Assembly (NCBI GenBank): GCA_037127255.1
Contig: JBANSL010000013.1
Location: forward strand, 82,218,188 to 82,282,187
Reading direction: 5' to 3'
From: Persicaria tinctoria
Lineage: Eukaryota > Streptophyta > Magnoliopsida > Caryophyllales > Polygonaceae
DNA: 64,000 nucleotides
A program made the translations under genes and the position numbers. Under the pieces are notes generated by a model. It was not told where the DNA came from, made no database searches, and saw only the letters and a list, made by a program, of their open reading frames with translations. Of this stretch, positions 11,451 through 22,525 are shown in pieces (positions within the stretch are counted from its first letter, which is position 1; each line of letters starts with the position of its first letter).

Positions 11451-11530
11451 AAACACTATTCCAAACACAATTCCAAACACAATTCCAAACACGGTTCAAA
11501 ACACAGTTCCAAACACAATCTCAAACACTG
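11451..11530 (+). repeat. 12-bp coding minisatellite in Copia pol
   Basis: About seven copies of a 12-bp unit (ATTCCAAACACA and variants) encode tandem NTIP/NTVP-type tetrapeptides. It lies in the variable linker between integrase and reverse transcriptase. The reading frame is preserved because the unit is a multiple of three. Confidence 0.85.
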
Positions 11531-13345
11531 GTCCTTCTGTGCAGCCTCCTGTATTGACAAGATCTGGCAGGCAATCTAATCCTCCTACTTGGTTAACAGA
11601 CTATGTGACTGCCACTGCTCAAGCCATCTCCTCAAAGGTAACTGATTTCTCTATCTGCAATTTTGTAGCCTATGACCATTTAAATCCACAAAACCAGAAA
11701 TATATCTTAGCCTTGAATGCTGTGTCTGATCCCACTCATTTTTCACAAGCTATTGTGGATCCTAAATGGTGTGAGGCTATGAATCTGGAGCTAAGAGCAT
11801 TAGAGAAAAATAAGACATGGGTAGTGACTGATCTTCCTAAAAGGAAGAGAGCAATTGGATGTAGATGGATTTACAAAACAAAGTTTCTAGCTGATGGCTC
11901 TATTGATAAGTTCAAAGCCAGGTTAGTGATTCAAGGCTGCAAGCAGAAGAAGGGTGTTGATTTTGAAGAAACGTTTGCTCCTGTGGCTAAAATGACCACT
12001 GTAAGGACCTTGTTAGCTGTAGCTGCAGCAAGGAAGTAGCACATTGGCCAGATGGATGTATCAAATGCATTCTTACATGGAGACTTGCATGAAGAAGTGT
12101 ATATGAAACTTCCTCTTGGTTACACTGGTGAAGGGGAGGCTGTGAGTGACACAGTGGTTTCACCTAAAGTGTGCAGATTAATCAAAAGCCTATATGGCCT
12201 CAAAACAGGCTCCAAGACAATGGTTTGCCAAACTGTCATCAACATTACTTGGCAATGGGTTTAGGCAATCCAAATCAGATTATTCTCTTTTTCTAAAGAA
12301 GACAAGAAGGGCCTTTACAGCTATTCCGGTGTATGTTGATGATATGATTGTGGTAAGCAGTGAGCCCTCCGAGTTGTCTAAAGTAAAAGAGATGCTGAGC
12401 AACAATTTCCACATGAAGGATCTAGGTGAGCTCAAATATTTTCTGGGCATTGAGGTGCTGAGATCATCACAAGGAATTTTCCTGTCACAAAGGAAATATG
12501 TGCTAGATTTGCTGAAAGAGGCAAAGTTGTTGGACTGCAAACCTCTGAGACTACCTTTAGATCCTAATGTCAAATTGTCTACAGATGTGGGAAAAGAGCT
12601 CTCTAGGCCAAATGACTACAGAAGGCTAATTGGTAAATTGATTTACCTCATGATTACTAGGCCTGATCTTAGCTTCACAGTCCAGCTGTTGAGCCAGTTC
12701 ATGTCTAAACCAACTGATGCTCACATGACAGCTCCTATAAGAGTGCTAAGGTATCTAAAAAATGCTCCTGGACAAGGCATTTTTCTGTCTGCAGAATCAG
12801 ATTTGAAGTTGAGAGTGTTTAGTGATTCGGACTGGGCAAGCTGTCCTTTCACTCGGAGATCAACTACATGATTTTGTGCTTTGCTGGGTGGCTCCTTGAT
12901 CTCCTGGAAAGCCAAGAAGCAACAAGTTGTATCCCGTTCTTCAGCAGAGGCAGAATACAGGGCTATGGCATTGGCTTGCAAGGAATTGAAGTGGTTAAAG
13001 TACTTGTTGAGTGATCTGCAGTGCCCTCAATTATCTTCAGTTAGGTTGTTTTGTGACAATCAAGCAGCATTGCATATTGCCCAGAACCCCGTATTTCACG
13101 AGAGAACGAAACATATTGAGGTGGATTGCCACTTTGTTCGTGATTTGGTTCAAGACAAGACAATCCTCACAGCTTATGTGCCCACCAAATGGCAGCTAGC
13201 TGATTTGTTTACCAAACTCACCTCCATTGATTCACTTGAGCGTTTTCTGTCCAAGCTGGGTGCATGTTCGAAATGTTTTCTCACACTCCAGCTTGAAGGG
13301 GAGTGTAAAAGGGGTATAGAATACAAAGTGTACAAGTTGGGGTGA
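11531..13345 (+). pseudogene. Copia reverse transcriptase and RNase H (broken)
   Basis: RT blocks [55 protein letters not shown] (the catalytic YVDD) and YFLGIEV lead into RNase H ([35 protein letters not shown]). Lesions are TAG at 12037-12039, one extra A near 12205 (shifting frame 1 to frame 2), and TGA at 12869-12871. All catalytic motifs survive, so the breaks are few and simple. The element cannot make a full polyprotein without suppression or help in trans. Confidence 0.9.
13295..13303 (+). other. Polypurine tract
   Basis: GAAGGGGAG lies directly before the TG that opens the 3' LTR. This is the usual site for plus-strand DNA priming. Confidence 0.75.
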
Positions 13346-13527
13346 CATCTTGTAAATACTCAAAGTATGGGAAACGTGTATGCTTGGGATCTTTCTTGTT
13401 CATTCAGTTAGTTAGAGGTTAGTTGGGCATTGTACATAAGGAGCTCAGCTCCGGTTTTTCTCATCAATTCATTCAATTGAAAGATTGTTCTTCCTGTTTC
13501 TCTCTCTCTCCAAGATCAATTTCACAT
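13304..13527 (+). repeat. Copia 3' LTR, 3' end missing
   Basis: It is identical to the first 224 bp of the 5' LTR, then diverges at CACAT|CCAGTAAG. The final ~15 bp of the LTR are absent. Confidence 0.85.
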
Positions 13528-13539
13528 CCAGTAAGCACT

Positions 13540-13949
13540 CAAATCAAAATTCCAATACTAGCCAGGCCAATCTCAAATGCATCCCTAAAATATGCAATGA
13601 ACTCAAGCACCCACACACTCCCATTTGTTGCCTCATATACTTGAAAAAGACCCAACTCCACCTAGATCAAAGGTGAGAATGCAATCTGAAATGCAATACA
13701 GATCCGTCCTTTCTGTACCACACCAGCCACAATTATCGACAATTTGGGAAAACTGTTCAGCAACAACAATCGCATCTCTAATTGCATCAATTGCCCTTGG
13801 TCTACTATTGGCATTCACCTCAACTAAGCAAGCAATAACTCCTTTCCCTCTATCATATGGCCAAGAATTTGTCATGGGTCCTTGTTCCATCCCAAAATCA
13901 TCATCGACTCTTGGCCTAAACCTACTGAAATTTAAGCCTCCATCATAAG
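13540..13949 (-). pseudogene. Unidentified coding fragment
   Basis: On the minus strand a continuous frame runs from about 13949 to a stop at 13633. It contains RFRPRVDDDFG, SWPYDRGKGVIACLVEVNA, RAIDAIRDAIVVAEQF and CGWCGTERTDLYC. Shifting one frame at the end (near 13640) continues in coding-like sequence (VYEATNGSVWVLEFIAYFRD) to another stop. This suggests a protein-coding fragment with one frameshift. I do not recognise the family. It abuts the truncated Copia 3' LTR. Confidence 0.35.
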
Positions 13950-14830
13950 CTATAAACCCAGTTTTTTTTTATATTCGAAATCGGTTCATTTAGGTTCAAA
14001 CCCGAACCAAAACGAAGCCGAATTGGTTAAAAACCGAACCAAACCTATTTGTTTCGGTTCAGTTTTCGGTTTCCTTTTTTTGGGATTTTGGTTTTCGGTT
14101 CGGTTTGGTTTGGCCCGATTCAGATCGGTTTTGAGCCGATAAACAGCCCTACGTGGCAGCGCTTTAAAATTAAACACTTTAAAATTATTATTTTTTGGTA
14201 ATTTCTGTAGTTCGTTAAAAAAAAATACATATTCAAGTGTGAATTAATTTTATCTACCTATAGACACCCATTTTATATATATTTATTTTTTTTAAAAAAT
14301 ATTATGCCAACAATATCTGTATACTATTATTTTTATCCCATAATAAACTATTTTTTCCCCACCAATTTCTCCTATAAATAAGGTGGCACTCCCCTTCACA
14401 TAATTGTTGTAACGAGAATGGACCTTAATGCCCGTTAACAATATTGTTGGCATAATAAATGCACATTAACATAAACATAGGATACCGCAGTGTGTCGTCA
14501 GTGAACAACCGATCGACTATAAGGCCCGTTTACACTTTTGAACCCAAACTATCTGTACCAATATATTGCCATGCAGTGGCGGATCTAGAGTTGTAAAGCT
14601 AGGTAAGCGAAATAACATGGTGAAAAGACAAAAAAATTATCAAGTCAAAATGCGATTATGAAATACTATTTGGTATCCAAATAATTTGGCTTTGAATATT
14701 TTCATACTTTATAGGGGTGCTAAAAATTGAAAGTAGAAGAATGAATCTAACAATTTAATGCACCCATTATAGGTTTTATTTTACTACAAATTAAAGTATG
14801 AAATTTATTTACATACTCAATGAAGGTAAT

Positions 14831-14920
14831 TAGGGTTCATTTAGATATCTATGTATTATAACTTATAATGCAGTATTATGCATTATCAGTTATAATACAT
14901 GAATATCTAAACAAACCCTA
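14831..14920. repeat. 90-bp near-palindrome
   Basis: TAGGGTTCATTTAGATAT at the left pairs with ATATCTAAACAAACCCTA at the right. The centre, ATAACTTATAATGCA/TATGCATTATCAGTTAT, also pairs. The flanking GTAAT on both sides may be a target duplication, so this could be a very small MITE. Confidence 0.6.
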
Positions 14921-15054
14921 AGTAATCAAAAGTAGAAAGATTTATCATTAATGATGTCGGTCAATTATTTTATTCAAAGTAAAAGTGTCTAAAAAATCAA
15001 TTATTCAAATATAGAGAGGAAGAGAGTATAAATCAAGAATCCAAAAGATATTTA

Positions 15055-15385
15055 AGGATGTGTTTGGATTCCAATGCATAATAATAAGCTATTGAATAGT
15101 GTTTGGTTAATATATTTTACATTATGTTTAAAATGACATAAATTTTAAATAAATACATTGTAAATTGTGTTAATCAATTGCACTAAATTTATAATGTAAT
15201 TATAAACTTTATGCAATAATGAATATTTGATCGAAATAATTTATAAGGTATTTTATTTTAAATTTAGATTATTTTAAAAACATTATAAAATGTATAATCT
15301 TTTTTTATTAGATAAAACGTATAATCAAATATCATTCAAATATTTATAATTATAATGACAAGAATTCAAAAACACCCTATATTTT
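15055..15385. repeat. MITE-like segment
   Basis: The left end GGATGTGTTTGGATTC is similar to the reverse complement of the right end GAATTCAAAAACACCC. The interior is AT-rich with no open frame. The target duplication is unclear. Confidence 0.35.
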
Positions 15386-16020
15386 GATGCATGTAAAATT
15401 GAAAATTTGGAGATAGTTAAATAACGGGCTTGTAAAAAATTGAGCCCAACAAAAAGAATCTAGCAAACCAAAAAAATTAGCCCAGCATAATTTATTTTTT
15501 TACCTTACCCTAAATTTTTTGACCCAGCAGCTGATGGGTGGGCTCTCCCTGAGATCCGCCTTTGTTGCCATGTCATCATTTTGGTCGGATTTTAACCGGA
15601 AATGTTGCCCGTTAAGTCGGGATTGACTGGGGTCAAGGTAGTGTGTTTGTGACAGCTCCATATCCGGGAGACACTTCCTTGAAGTTTCAACTTCACTCTC
15701 CATAGGAGTTTGAATCTTGCAGTATTGCTGGTCAACAGTGCTATCTTGTTGGTGTTTGACTTGGTGCTTCCTCTGCTTCTTCTTCCTGATAGTTGTACAT
15801 GTAGTGTTAAGTCTTCTTAATCTAAATCATATTCAATCTAGGAGTATAGGATGGTAGATAGACTATTATCGGTTTTAAGACGTAGGCAATTATTTAACCA
15901 ACAAGATACGAGTATATATTATACACATATATTATATGCTAAAAACTATATGTTAGAAGTGTAGTATTATACTATGCTCACATATATGTGAAAGTATATA
16001 GTATGTGTAGTATAATGTGT

Positions 16021-16930
16021 ACATTTGAGACTTAGCCTTATTCGTTGGGCCTGTTTTGTCGAGGCCACTCGAATGAGGCCCAGTAGCCAGCTCCGTTGGA
16101 AGACCGGAAGCTAGAGGCTCTCTCCAGCTCCTTCGATGTTGCGTTTTGGTTATTTAGCTCCGCCTATAAAGCTGAAGCGCTGCTAGGGTTTCTCATAACC
16201 TAATTCAGTTCCACCAAAAGCAGAGAGAGAGGCTCTGGGAGCTAGGGTTTTCCTGGTGCTCCTCGGCGGCGATCGTGAAGAAACGGCGGCTTCTAGGGCG
16301 AATCTCCAAGCGAGACCTTAGATCTCGTTCACAGCTAGGAAGAACAAGGCGTCCGTCCCTCCATCGACGAAGATCTTCTTCTCCGACGCGCTCCTTAGCA
16401 CAGATCTGACCTGTTCTTCAGATCTGGGGAGTGTTCTACCTTTTCTTGCTTTACACCTTCACTTTTCTCTTGTATCTTGTCTTATCTTTGCTTGCCTTGA
16501 CTGATTTTGGTTCATCGGCAACCTTACTCTGTAATACTGCTCGTACTTAGTGGATTTGACTCGGGGCCTCCCTGCTGAGGCCCCGTGGAGTAGATCTTCG
16601 GATCGAACCACGTAAATCTGCTGTATCGCTTCATTTACTGTTTTGTTTGGTTGTTTTACTTGCGAACCCTAACCTTTTTACCTCCGATCTGAGAGGTAGC
16701 AGGTCGATCTCGAATCTACATGTAGTTTAGCATGAGTACGTTCACTTTTAGTTTCGCAGGTTCAGCCTTTTGCTGCGCATATATTTTTCTAGTTTTGTGT
16801 TTCGATTTGTTTTGTATTATGACAGTTAATCCATTTGTCGATCTATCGACCTCTCGAAAGATCATATAATGTGATACATATAATCTTTCGAATATTTTTC
16901 TGGATTTAAAAAAAAATGAACCATCGAAAA
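16021..16930. other. GC-richer leader/LTR-like sequence
   Basis: This block is richer in GC than its surroundings. It has a TATA-like CTATAAAG at ~16162 and a hairpin GGGGCCTCCCTGCTGAGGCCCC at 16564-16585. The sequence GATCGAACCACGTAAATC at ~16601 is of a kind common near the 3' ends of plant LTRs and in plant 5' leaders. No coding region follows. A solo LTR or a dead promoter/leader are both possible. Confidence 0.35.
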
Positions 16931-17587
16931 CCCTTTTTAACTGTAAAAGAGTTTTGTCAAAATGTCAAAGTATCGTATCGATCACGCACTCTAAATTAGG
17001 TTTGTAAATAACACACTGAAAAAGCAGGAAGAGGCTAGCTACCTAGAGTATATATTTGTAGCATGTTAATTTAATAACGAGGGATTTTCCGATGAAACAG
17101 GGCTTACCATGTAACGAGGGGAGAAATTCAAGCCATTGGATCTACTAAAATCAAGAGCCTACAAATTGTGTTGAAAAAAAGACGCTTAAACATATAAACT
17201 ACCTAGTATTCACATTTAATTTAAATATGAATACTAGTTGGTTAAACGCTAAAACAAGTAACCATCAACTATTATTCACAAAAAATGGTAATATTCATAT
17301 TTAATGACCTACTTATTCAAATCTAAATTATTAAATATTCTAATTTTACAAACTAATAAAAAAATTACTATTGTAAATTTTTATTCATAGTTGTTATAAT
17401 ATGAACCGGTTTTGTATTTATATTTAAGTTAAAACCGGGTTCTCTTTATGTATTAGTTTTAACGAATTCAGTTGAGTTGAAACAAGAAATCGAGAGCTTC
17501 AGTTTTGTTCTTCAATGGCTTCCTAATTTCGTGTTCTTGAATCCAAATCACTAAATCTGAAATAGTTAAGGACACTGTTACATCAAT

Positions 17588-17688
17588 TAATGTTCATATT
17601 TAACTTTAAATATGAATAATGGTGATTATACGCTTAATGTTCATATTTAACTTTAAATATGAATAATGGTGGCATGATTATACGCTTA
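17588..17688 (+). repeat. Tandem duplication, ~50 bp x2
   Basis: TAATGTTCATATTTAACTTT followed by AAATATGAATAATGGTG...ATTATACGCT occurs twice in a row. The second copy has an extra GGCATG. Each copy contains a short palindrome (CATATTTAACTTTAAATATG). Confidence 0.8.
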
Positions 17689-18159
17689 AGGTAGTTTTTT
17701 TTTTATTTAATCTTGTCCCTTCTTTTTTTTTTTATCTAAGAGTCCAAATTTCTCCTTCCGTTTCATGGTAAGAAGTGTCCTCACTGAAAAGTTGTTAATT
17801 TAATAACCACCGCTCATCAAAACGTAAATTTCTTTAACAAAAACATCCATATTATTCGATATGCGTCATTGTTGTGGTCGATATTGCATTACAGTACAAA
17901 ACATCCATGAGCAAATGTTGGGTCTGTAATAGATAAAGGTAAGGCATCCAAGGTAAGTGATAAACCCTAAATAAGGAAAGGTGATGTACGTACATATATG
18001 CTATATCCCAAAGTATGAACTCATATATTGTACGTACACTGCGTGTATATACGCATAACACGTCCAAACTCTTAACTACTTTTTGACACAAATATTTAAC
18101 CATGATTAATTGAGCGATGTAACTTTTAATTGTGACACAATTGCATTCAATCCATATTC

Positions 18160-18400
18160 GGTTATACGATGCATGTGTGCATGGTGTCTACCTATAGTAT
18201 TGACTGATCACCGGGTCGATATTGATCCAACGGATCATCGAGTCTTGATCCTTATATTTTGGGGTCATTCGGCTTCGGCTCGATTTCGGGTGTCGGGTCT
18301 AAAACACCGAGTTTGCACTTGAAAAATTACCAGACGTTTGGGTCGGGTTTTCCAAATCGGGTCATGTTTTGACAGGTTTAAACCCATGATCCCAAGGTAA
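18160..18400 (+). repeat. GGGTC-rich repeat segment
   Basis: Degenerate (G)GGTCGGGT-type sequence lies between ATGTGTGCATGGTGTCTACC and GACAGGTTTAAACCCATGA. The segment at 42195-42420 is similar in reverse-complement orientation (GTAGATGTCACACATGCACC; TTTAAACCTGTCAAAAC). The two are therefore copies of one dispersed repeat. Confidence 0.55.
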
Positions 18401-18808
18401 TAAATAATCCTCCTTATCAACTAAGTTAAGATATTTTTTATTTTTAAAAAAAATCCTCACTCTTTTTTCAAACTTTTTATCCATAAAATTAGTAAAAACT
18501 ATAGCAAAAACACGTTAAAATTTTTTATTTTATTTTATTTTTCTTCTGGACAAACTGATTATTCCTAGGTTCTGACCGTATATTTCTCTCGTAGCTTAAA
18601 CATCCACATTTAAAAATAATTGAACGCTTTCGAAGACGACAATAGAAAAATAAATAAAAGCTATAGAGACGATATTGAACTCTTAATTATACATATATAT
18701 GTTGTCAAACATAAGATAGTCTCATTGGACGGACTAGAGATTTAATTTAATTGAAAACGGGTCTAAATGATATATATACTTGCATAATATATGATGGATG
18801 GTTCTAAG

Positions 18809-19001
18809 TTAAGTGACGGTACAACCAAAACAAGTTTTGGTGGTGCAGCTGCCCCTGCCACCACCATCACGATGAGTTGAAGCAAAAAGTATTGACTACA
18901 AGTAGTATTCGCACAAGTTGTATGTCGACCAATCCAATAATTGTCACATTGAGCGCCCGCTAAAACAAAAGGTGAAGTAAGAATGGCCAAGTAATAGAGA
19001 T
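18809..19001 (-). pseudogene. Defensin-like gene relic (frameshifted)
   Basis: On the minus strand, AGAQCDNYW...TTCANTTCSQY matches the mature start of the DEFL genes at 61278 and 63708. It is preceded by a hydrophobic stretch (YLYYLAILTSPFVL) like their signal peptide. After SQY, Phe replaces the fourth Cys. One base is missing at the codon for Leu in LQLHR, so the glycine-rich gamma-core and final cysteines are read only in another frame. The start codon is also lost where the copy meets its inverted partner at ~19001. It is a dead gene. Confidence 0.75.
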
Positions 19002-19079
19002 AACTTGTGCGAATGCTACTTGTAATACTGTTCGCTTCAACTCCATCGTGATGGTGGTGGCACCTGCACCACCAAAACG
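19002..19079 (+). pseudogene. Defensin-like relic, inverted partner
   Basis: A second fragment of the same DEFL sequence (ACTTGTGCGAATGCTACTTG, then ATCGTGATGGTGGTGGCACC) lies head to head with the minus-strand relic at 18809-19001. Only the C-terminal half of the mature peptide is represented. The reading frame is disrupted. Confidence 0.65.
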
Positions 19080-19235
19080 CATACACACTTCCAAGTCTTC
19101 AACCTTGCTGCAGGCTTGATCGACCGTACCTCGTCTCGATGTCTCGGCATTCTGATCACCTCGCTTTTCTTATATTGATGCAGGCTTGATCGACCTAAGA
19201 ACAACAACGCATACACATTTCAGGTCTTCAACAAT

Positions 19236-19280
19236 ATGAAGAACATCAAAAGCCCATCATTGTTGATAACTTGTACATAA
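19236..19280 (+). pseudogene. Defensin-like signal-peptide fragment
   Basis: ATGAAGAACATC...CCATCATTGTTG encodes MKNIKSPSLL, matching MKNIIRPSLL at the start of the intact DEFL genes. It runs into a stop after 14 codons, and no mature-peptide sequence follows. Confidence 0.55.
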
Positions 19281-19365
19281 GGCATGTAGTATATAGGTAT
19301 ATATATATAGAAATAGAAGTCATGGATGGGAGGGGGTTTTGAGAATCTCAATTAAGTGGCCGGCC

Positions 19366-19520
19366 ATGGGTAGGTTTCTGATGTGATGATTAATCTGAAT
19401 GCATGTGCCAAACTTCAGAGATGGGTAGGTTTCTGATGTGACAATTCATCGATCATAATGCATGTGCCAAACTTGAGAGATGGGTAGGTTTCTGATGTGA
19501 TGAATCAGATGTACGTTTCT
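19366..19520 (+). repeat. Minisatellite, ~55-59 bp unit
   Basis: ATGGGTAGGTTTCTGATGTG starts at 19366, 19421 and 19480. Each is followed by a spacer with AATGCATGTGCCAAACTT in the first two units. About 2.6 imperfect units are present. Confidence 0.85.
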
Positions 19521-19616
19521 GATGTGAATCATCATTCATGTTAAAGGATTCACATGGGAAGCTCCCCAACTTTCTTGATTCCAATTTCAACGGAGATTTT
19601 TATTATAAAAATAACA

Positions 19617-20706
19617 GAATATTTTTTCAAAATATTCATTAAAAAATAAAAATTTACGGATAAATTCACACATTGAAAATATTTACAAAAATATTCAAAA
19701 TTTGCAGATAAATCAGAGAAACGCGGTCTCAGACCGCGTTTTAGGTGTTAATTCAATACTTTTTATTTCTTAATTTAAAAAAAAACAAAAAAAAACAAAA
19801 AAAAAAATTTATACGTGGCCGCGTTTTACTTTTTTTTTTTATAAAAAAAAACAAGAAGAAGAAGCGCTTCAATTGAATGCCGAAGAAGAAGCGCCGCTTC
19901 AATTGAACGCCGCCACCACCGCCTGCGAGACAATCGGCAGAGGGCTTCTTGAATTGAAGGTCGGCCGGGACAATCGTCGAAGAGGAGTGGCCGGAGAGGT
20001 TCGCCAGAGCTCCCAACCACTGACGACCTTCAATTGAACGCCACCCACCACCGCCTGCGAGACCTTGGCCAACGGACCTTCAATTGAGCGTTGTTGTCTG
20101 ACCTCCGCCTTCGATTTAATAATCAGATCTGGGCTAGCAACTGTTGCAAATTGGAACAAGCCAACCCCTTCTCATCCCCATCCTCATGTGTTCGCCTACT
20201 CGGCATCAACTTCTTCTTCCCCATACCGGTGCTCCACCAGGGCAGCACCGCCAGCGGCGGGCAGAGGTGCAATTCGTCCCCAAATCGCCCCAAATCCGTC
20301 CACCACCACCTGCGAGACGTTGGCCTTGAAGAAGCCCTCTCCGTCGATTGTCCCGGCCGGCCTTGAAGAAGCCCTCTCCGTCCCGGCCGGCCGTTGATTG
20401 TCCCGCAGGCGGTGGTGGCGGCGTTCAATTGAAGCGGCGCTTCTTCTTCGGCGTTCAATTGAAGCGCTTCTTCTCTTTGTTTTTTGTTTTTTTTAAAGTA
20501 AAAGGCCGCGTTTTACGTATAAATTTTTTTTTTTGTTTTTTTTTTAAATTAAGAAATAAAAAGTATTGAATTAACACCTAAAACGCGGTCTCAGACCGCG
20601 TTTCTCCGATTTATCTGCAAATTTTGAATATTTTTGTAAATATTTTCAATGTGTGAATTTATCCGTAAATTTTTATTTTTTAATGAATATTTTAAAAAAA
20701 AAATTC
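19617..20706. mobile_element. Mutator-type element with ~300-bp inverted arms
   Basis: The ends GAATATTTTTTC... and ...AAAAAAAAATTC are flanked by a perfect 9-bp target duplication, AAAATAACA, at 19608-19616 and 20707-20715. Inverted arms of about 300 bp (19617-19930 and 20400-20706) include a near-perfect small palindrome, ACGCGGTCTCAGACCGCGT, at each end. The centre (about 19930-20400) is much richer in GC. It contains repeated blocks such as GCGGCGTTCAATTGAAGC and GGCCGGCC. No transposase was seen. The GC-rich centre may be captured sequence, but it encodes nothing I recognise. Confidence 0.85.
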
Positions 20707-20715
20707 AAAATAACA

Positions 20716-21580
20716 TGTGTTTTCAACAGAAATAACTATTTTAGCTATTTGCAGTAACAGTTGGAGTTAAAATGCAGTTTTTAGTTTGCCTAATTTTATG
20801 GTCTCTTTGACAGTTTTAATTAAACATTTTGATAAATAATTTTAATTAGTAAATATTTTGCTAATCATTATAATTAACATAATATTTTGAAAAAAATATT
20901 CAGAGAATATTATATTTATAGAATATATATATATCATTTATTTTTTTATAATATAAATACTCCTCAACCAATAAAATACATACATCACCTTAATATTGTT
21001 AAATTTACTACATTTAAAAATAAACAGTACTCGCTTGCAATTTTACCAAAGTATTATAGAATATTAATATTAATTTATAGAAAATTGAGAAAAATATTAT
21101 CTTAAAATTGATTACGTGGATTTCGAACTACAAACAAAAAATTAGATAGAATAGAATAGATTTAAAAAAATTGGATAAAATATTTTAAAAATATGTCAAT
21201 ATATACGAAGTATAATAGATAAATGAGTATGATTCTTGGTGGGAATGAATTTGGTGCAGTCATTAATTTGATATGATTTTATACCAAAAATACGTACAAT
21301 TGTACATATATATTTATCGGTGGGTTTTTTAAATACCAATATGAAATTGATTTTTTTAAATATCTACGGAGTAGATGGGTAAGACTGTAATAACTATAGT
21401 ACCCTTGTTATTACCCCCTCTTTCCCGCCTTTTTCCATTGGTTTTGTTTCAATTCAACTGCCCACCACCACCCTAATGAAAGTGACCACTGACCACACTA
21501 GTTAAATACTCGTATCCTGCAGTCGAATGAAATGTCACATTGGCACGTAGGTGAACTCAACCTTATGAGGCTTTAACGAT
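20716..21580. other. AT-rich intergenic sequence
   Basis: No gene, repeat family or RNA gene is recognised here. Open frames in this stretch are low-complexity Ile/Lys/Tyr-rich and look random. Confidence 0.5.
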
Positions 21581-21584
21581 GTGA

Positions 21585-22525
21585 ATCGGCCTAAAACCGA
21601 ACCGAACTGGGTCAAATCGAATCGAACCGAACCGAAAATCTCAAAATTTCAAACCGAAAGCTGAACCGAACCGAAAATCTCAAAATTTCAAACCGAAAGC
21701 CGAACCGAAAATCTCAAAAGTTCAAACCGAAAGCCGAACCGAAAGTATTAGGTTCGGTTCGGTTATTTACCGGTTTGGTTTGTGTTCGGTTCGGTTTTAA
21801 CCTAATTGAACCAAATCTATAGTTACATAACAAAACTTAAATATAGACCTTGCCGTGTGGAAGGATTCAAGGAAATATTAAGGTGTCAAAATGATTTCAA
21901 AGTATCAAAATGCTACAGAAAGTTAAATACTACAGTATAGTTTATGAAGCATCAAAATGCAACAGAAACTTAAATATAGTGAAGGATTCAACGAAACAGT
22001 TTATCAAAGCATCAAAATCTACATCATTCAAGTCTTTGAAGAATTGAAGTTGTAGCCTATAGACTTTTATGTGATAAAACATTAAAAAAACAGTAAGTTT
22101 TATATGAATTATAAATTTATACTCCCTCCGTTCAACAAAACTTGTCGTTTACTATTCACGCACACTTTTTTAGAATGATAAAAACTATATAAAATATTCA
22201 TTTTTTTTAACAAGTTTGTACTTATTAATAATAACTACGAAATTATTAAAAAAAATTATTTAAAAAGTCGATATTTTATATAGTTTTTAGCTCCTAAAAA
22301 AGCGTGCATGAATAGTAAAACGTCAAGTTTTGTTGAACGGAGAGAGTATGTTTTATACGTAAATTAATAAAATTTTAAGCCTTTGATATTAAAAATAAAA
22401 AAGTCAGTTTAACACAAATCGAGCCGAAACCGAACACAAATCGGACCGTAATAAAAAATTGGAAATTCTCAGACCGAAAACCGAACCGAAAAACTTCGGT
22501 TAAGTTAGATTCGGTTCGGTTTGGA
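21585..22525. repeat. AACCGA-tract repeat split by a Stowaway MITE
   Basis: Degenerate tandem AACCGAACCGAA (21590-21740) followed by its complement GGTTCGGTTCGG (21745-21800) occurs again in similar form at about 22425-22522. The Stowaway element 22122-22346 lies between the two blocks. The two ends may be the inverted termini of one larger element. No target duplication was identified. Confidence 0.45.
22122..22346. mobile_element. Stowaway-type (Tc1/Mariner) MITE 1
   Basis: Terminal inverted repeats CTCCCTCCGTTCAACAAAAC and GTTTTGTTGAACGGAGAGAG are flanked by TA at 22120-22121 and 22347-22348. It is 225 bp, AT-rich and has no open frame. Confidence 0.9.

Larger units (their letters stand above)
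8645..13527 (+). mobile_element. Copia LTR retrotransposon, identical LTRs
   Basis: A near-complete Ty1/Copia element. It has a 5' LTR (8645-8883), primer-binding site, gag, protease, integrase, reverse transcriptase and RNase H in Copia order, a polypurine tract and a 3' LTR (13304-13527). The LTRs are identical over the 224 bp they share. The 3' LTR lacks the last ~15 bp of the 5' copy, and no 5-bp target duplication is visible. The polyprotein frame is broken by stops at 9517, 10582, 12037 and 12869 and by one frameshift near 12205. Confidence 0.93.
13960..16020. other. Intergenic, small repeats
   Basis: No gene is recognised. It holds an AACCGAA/TTCGGTT-rich tract at about 13978-14145, a 90-bp near-palindrome at 14831-14920 and a MITE-like segment at 15055-15385. 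It also holds a coding-like but unidentified minus-strand stretch at about 15500-15780 (SEVETSRKCLPDMELSQTHY). Confidence 0.45.

Noticed and set aside
15500..15780. Minus-strand coding-like stretch (SEVETSRKCLPDMELSQTHY)
   Set aside because: The composition is plausible, but no family, splice sites or start could be supported. It is mentioned only in the intergenic description.
19753..20569. Many overlapping Arg/Phe/Pro-rich frames on both strands
   Set aside because: They arise from the GC-rich palindromic Mutator-type element. No frame shows a protein motif.
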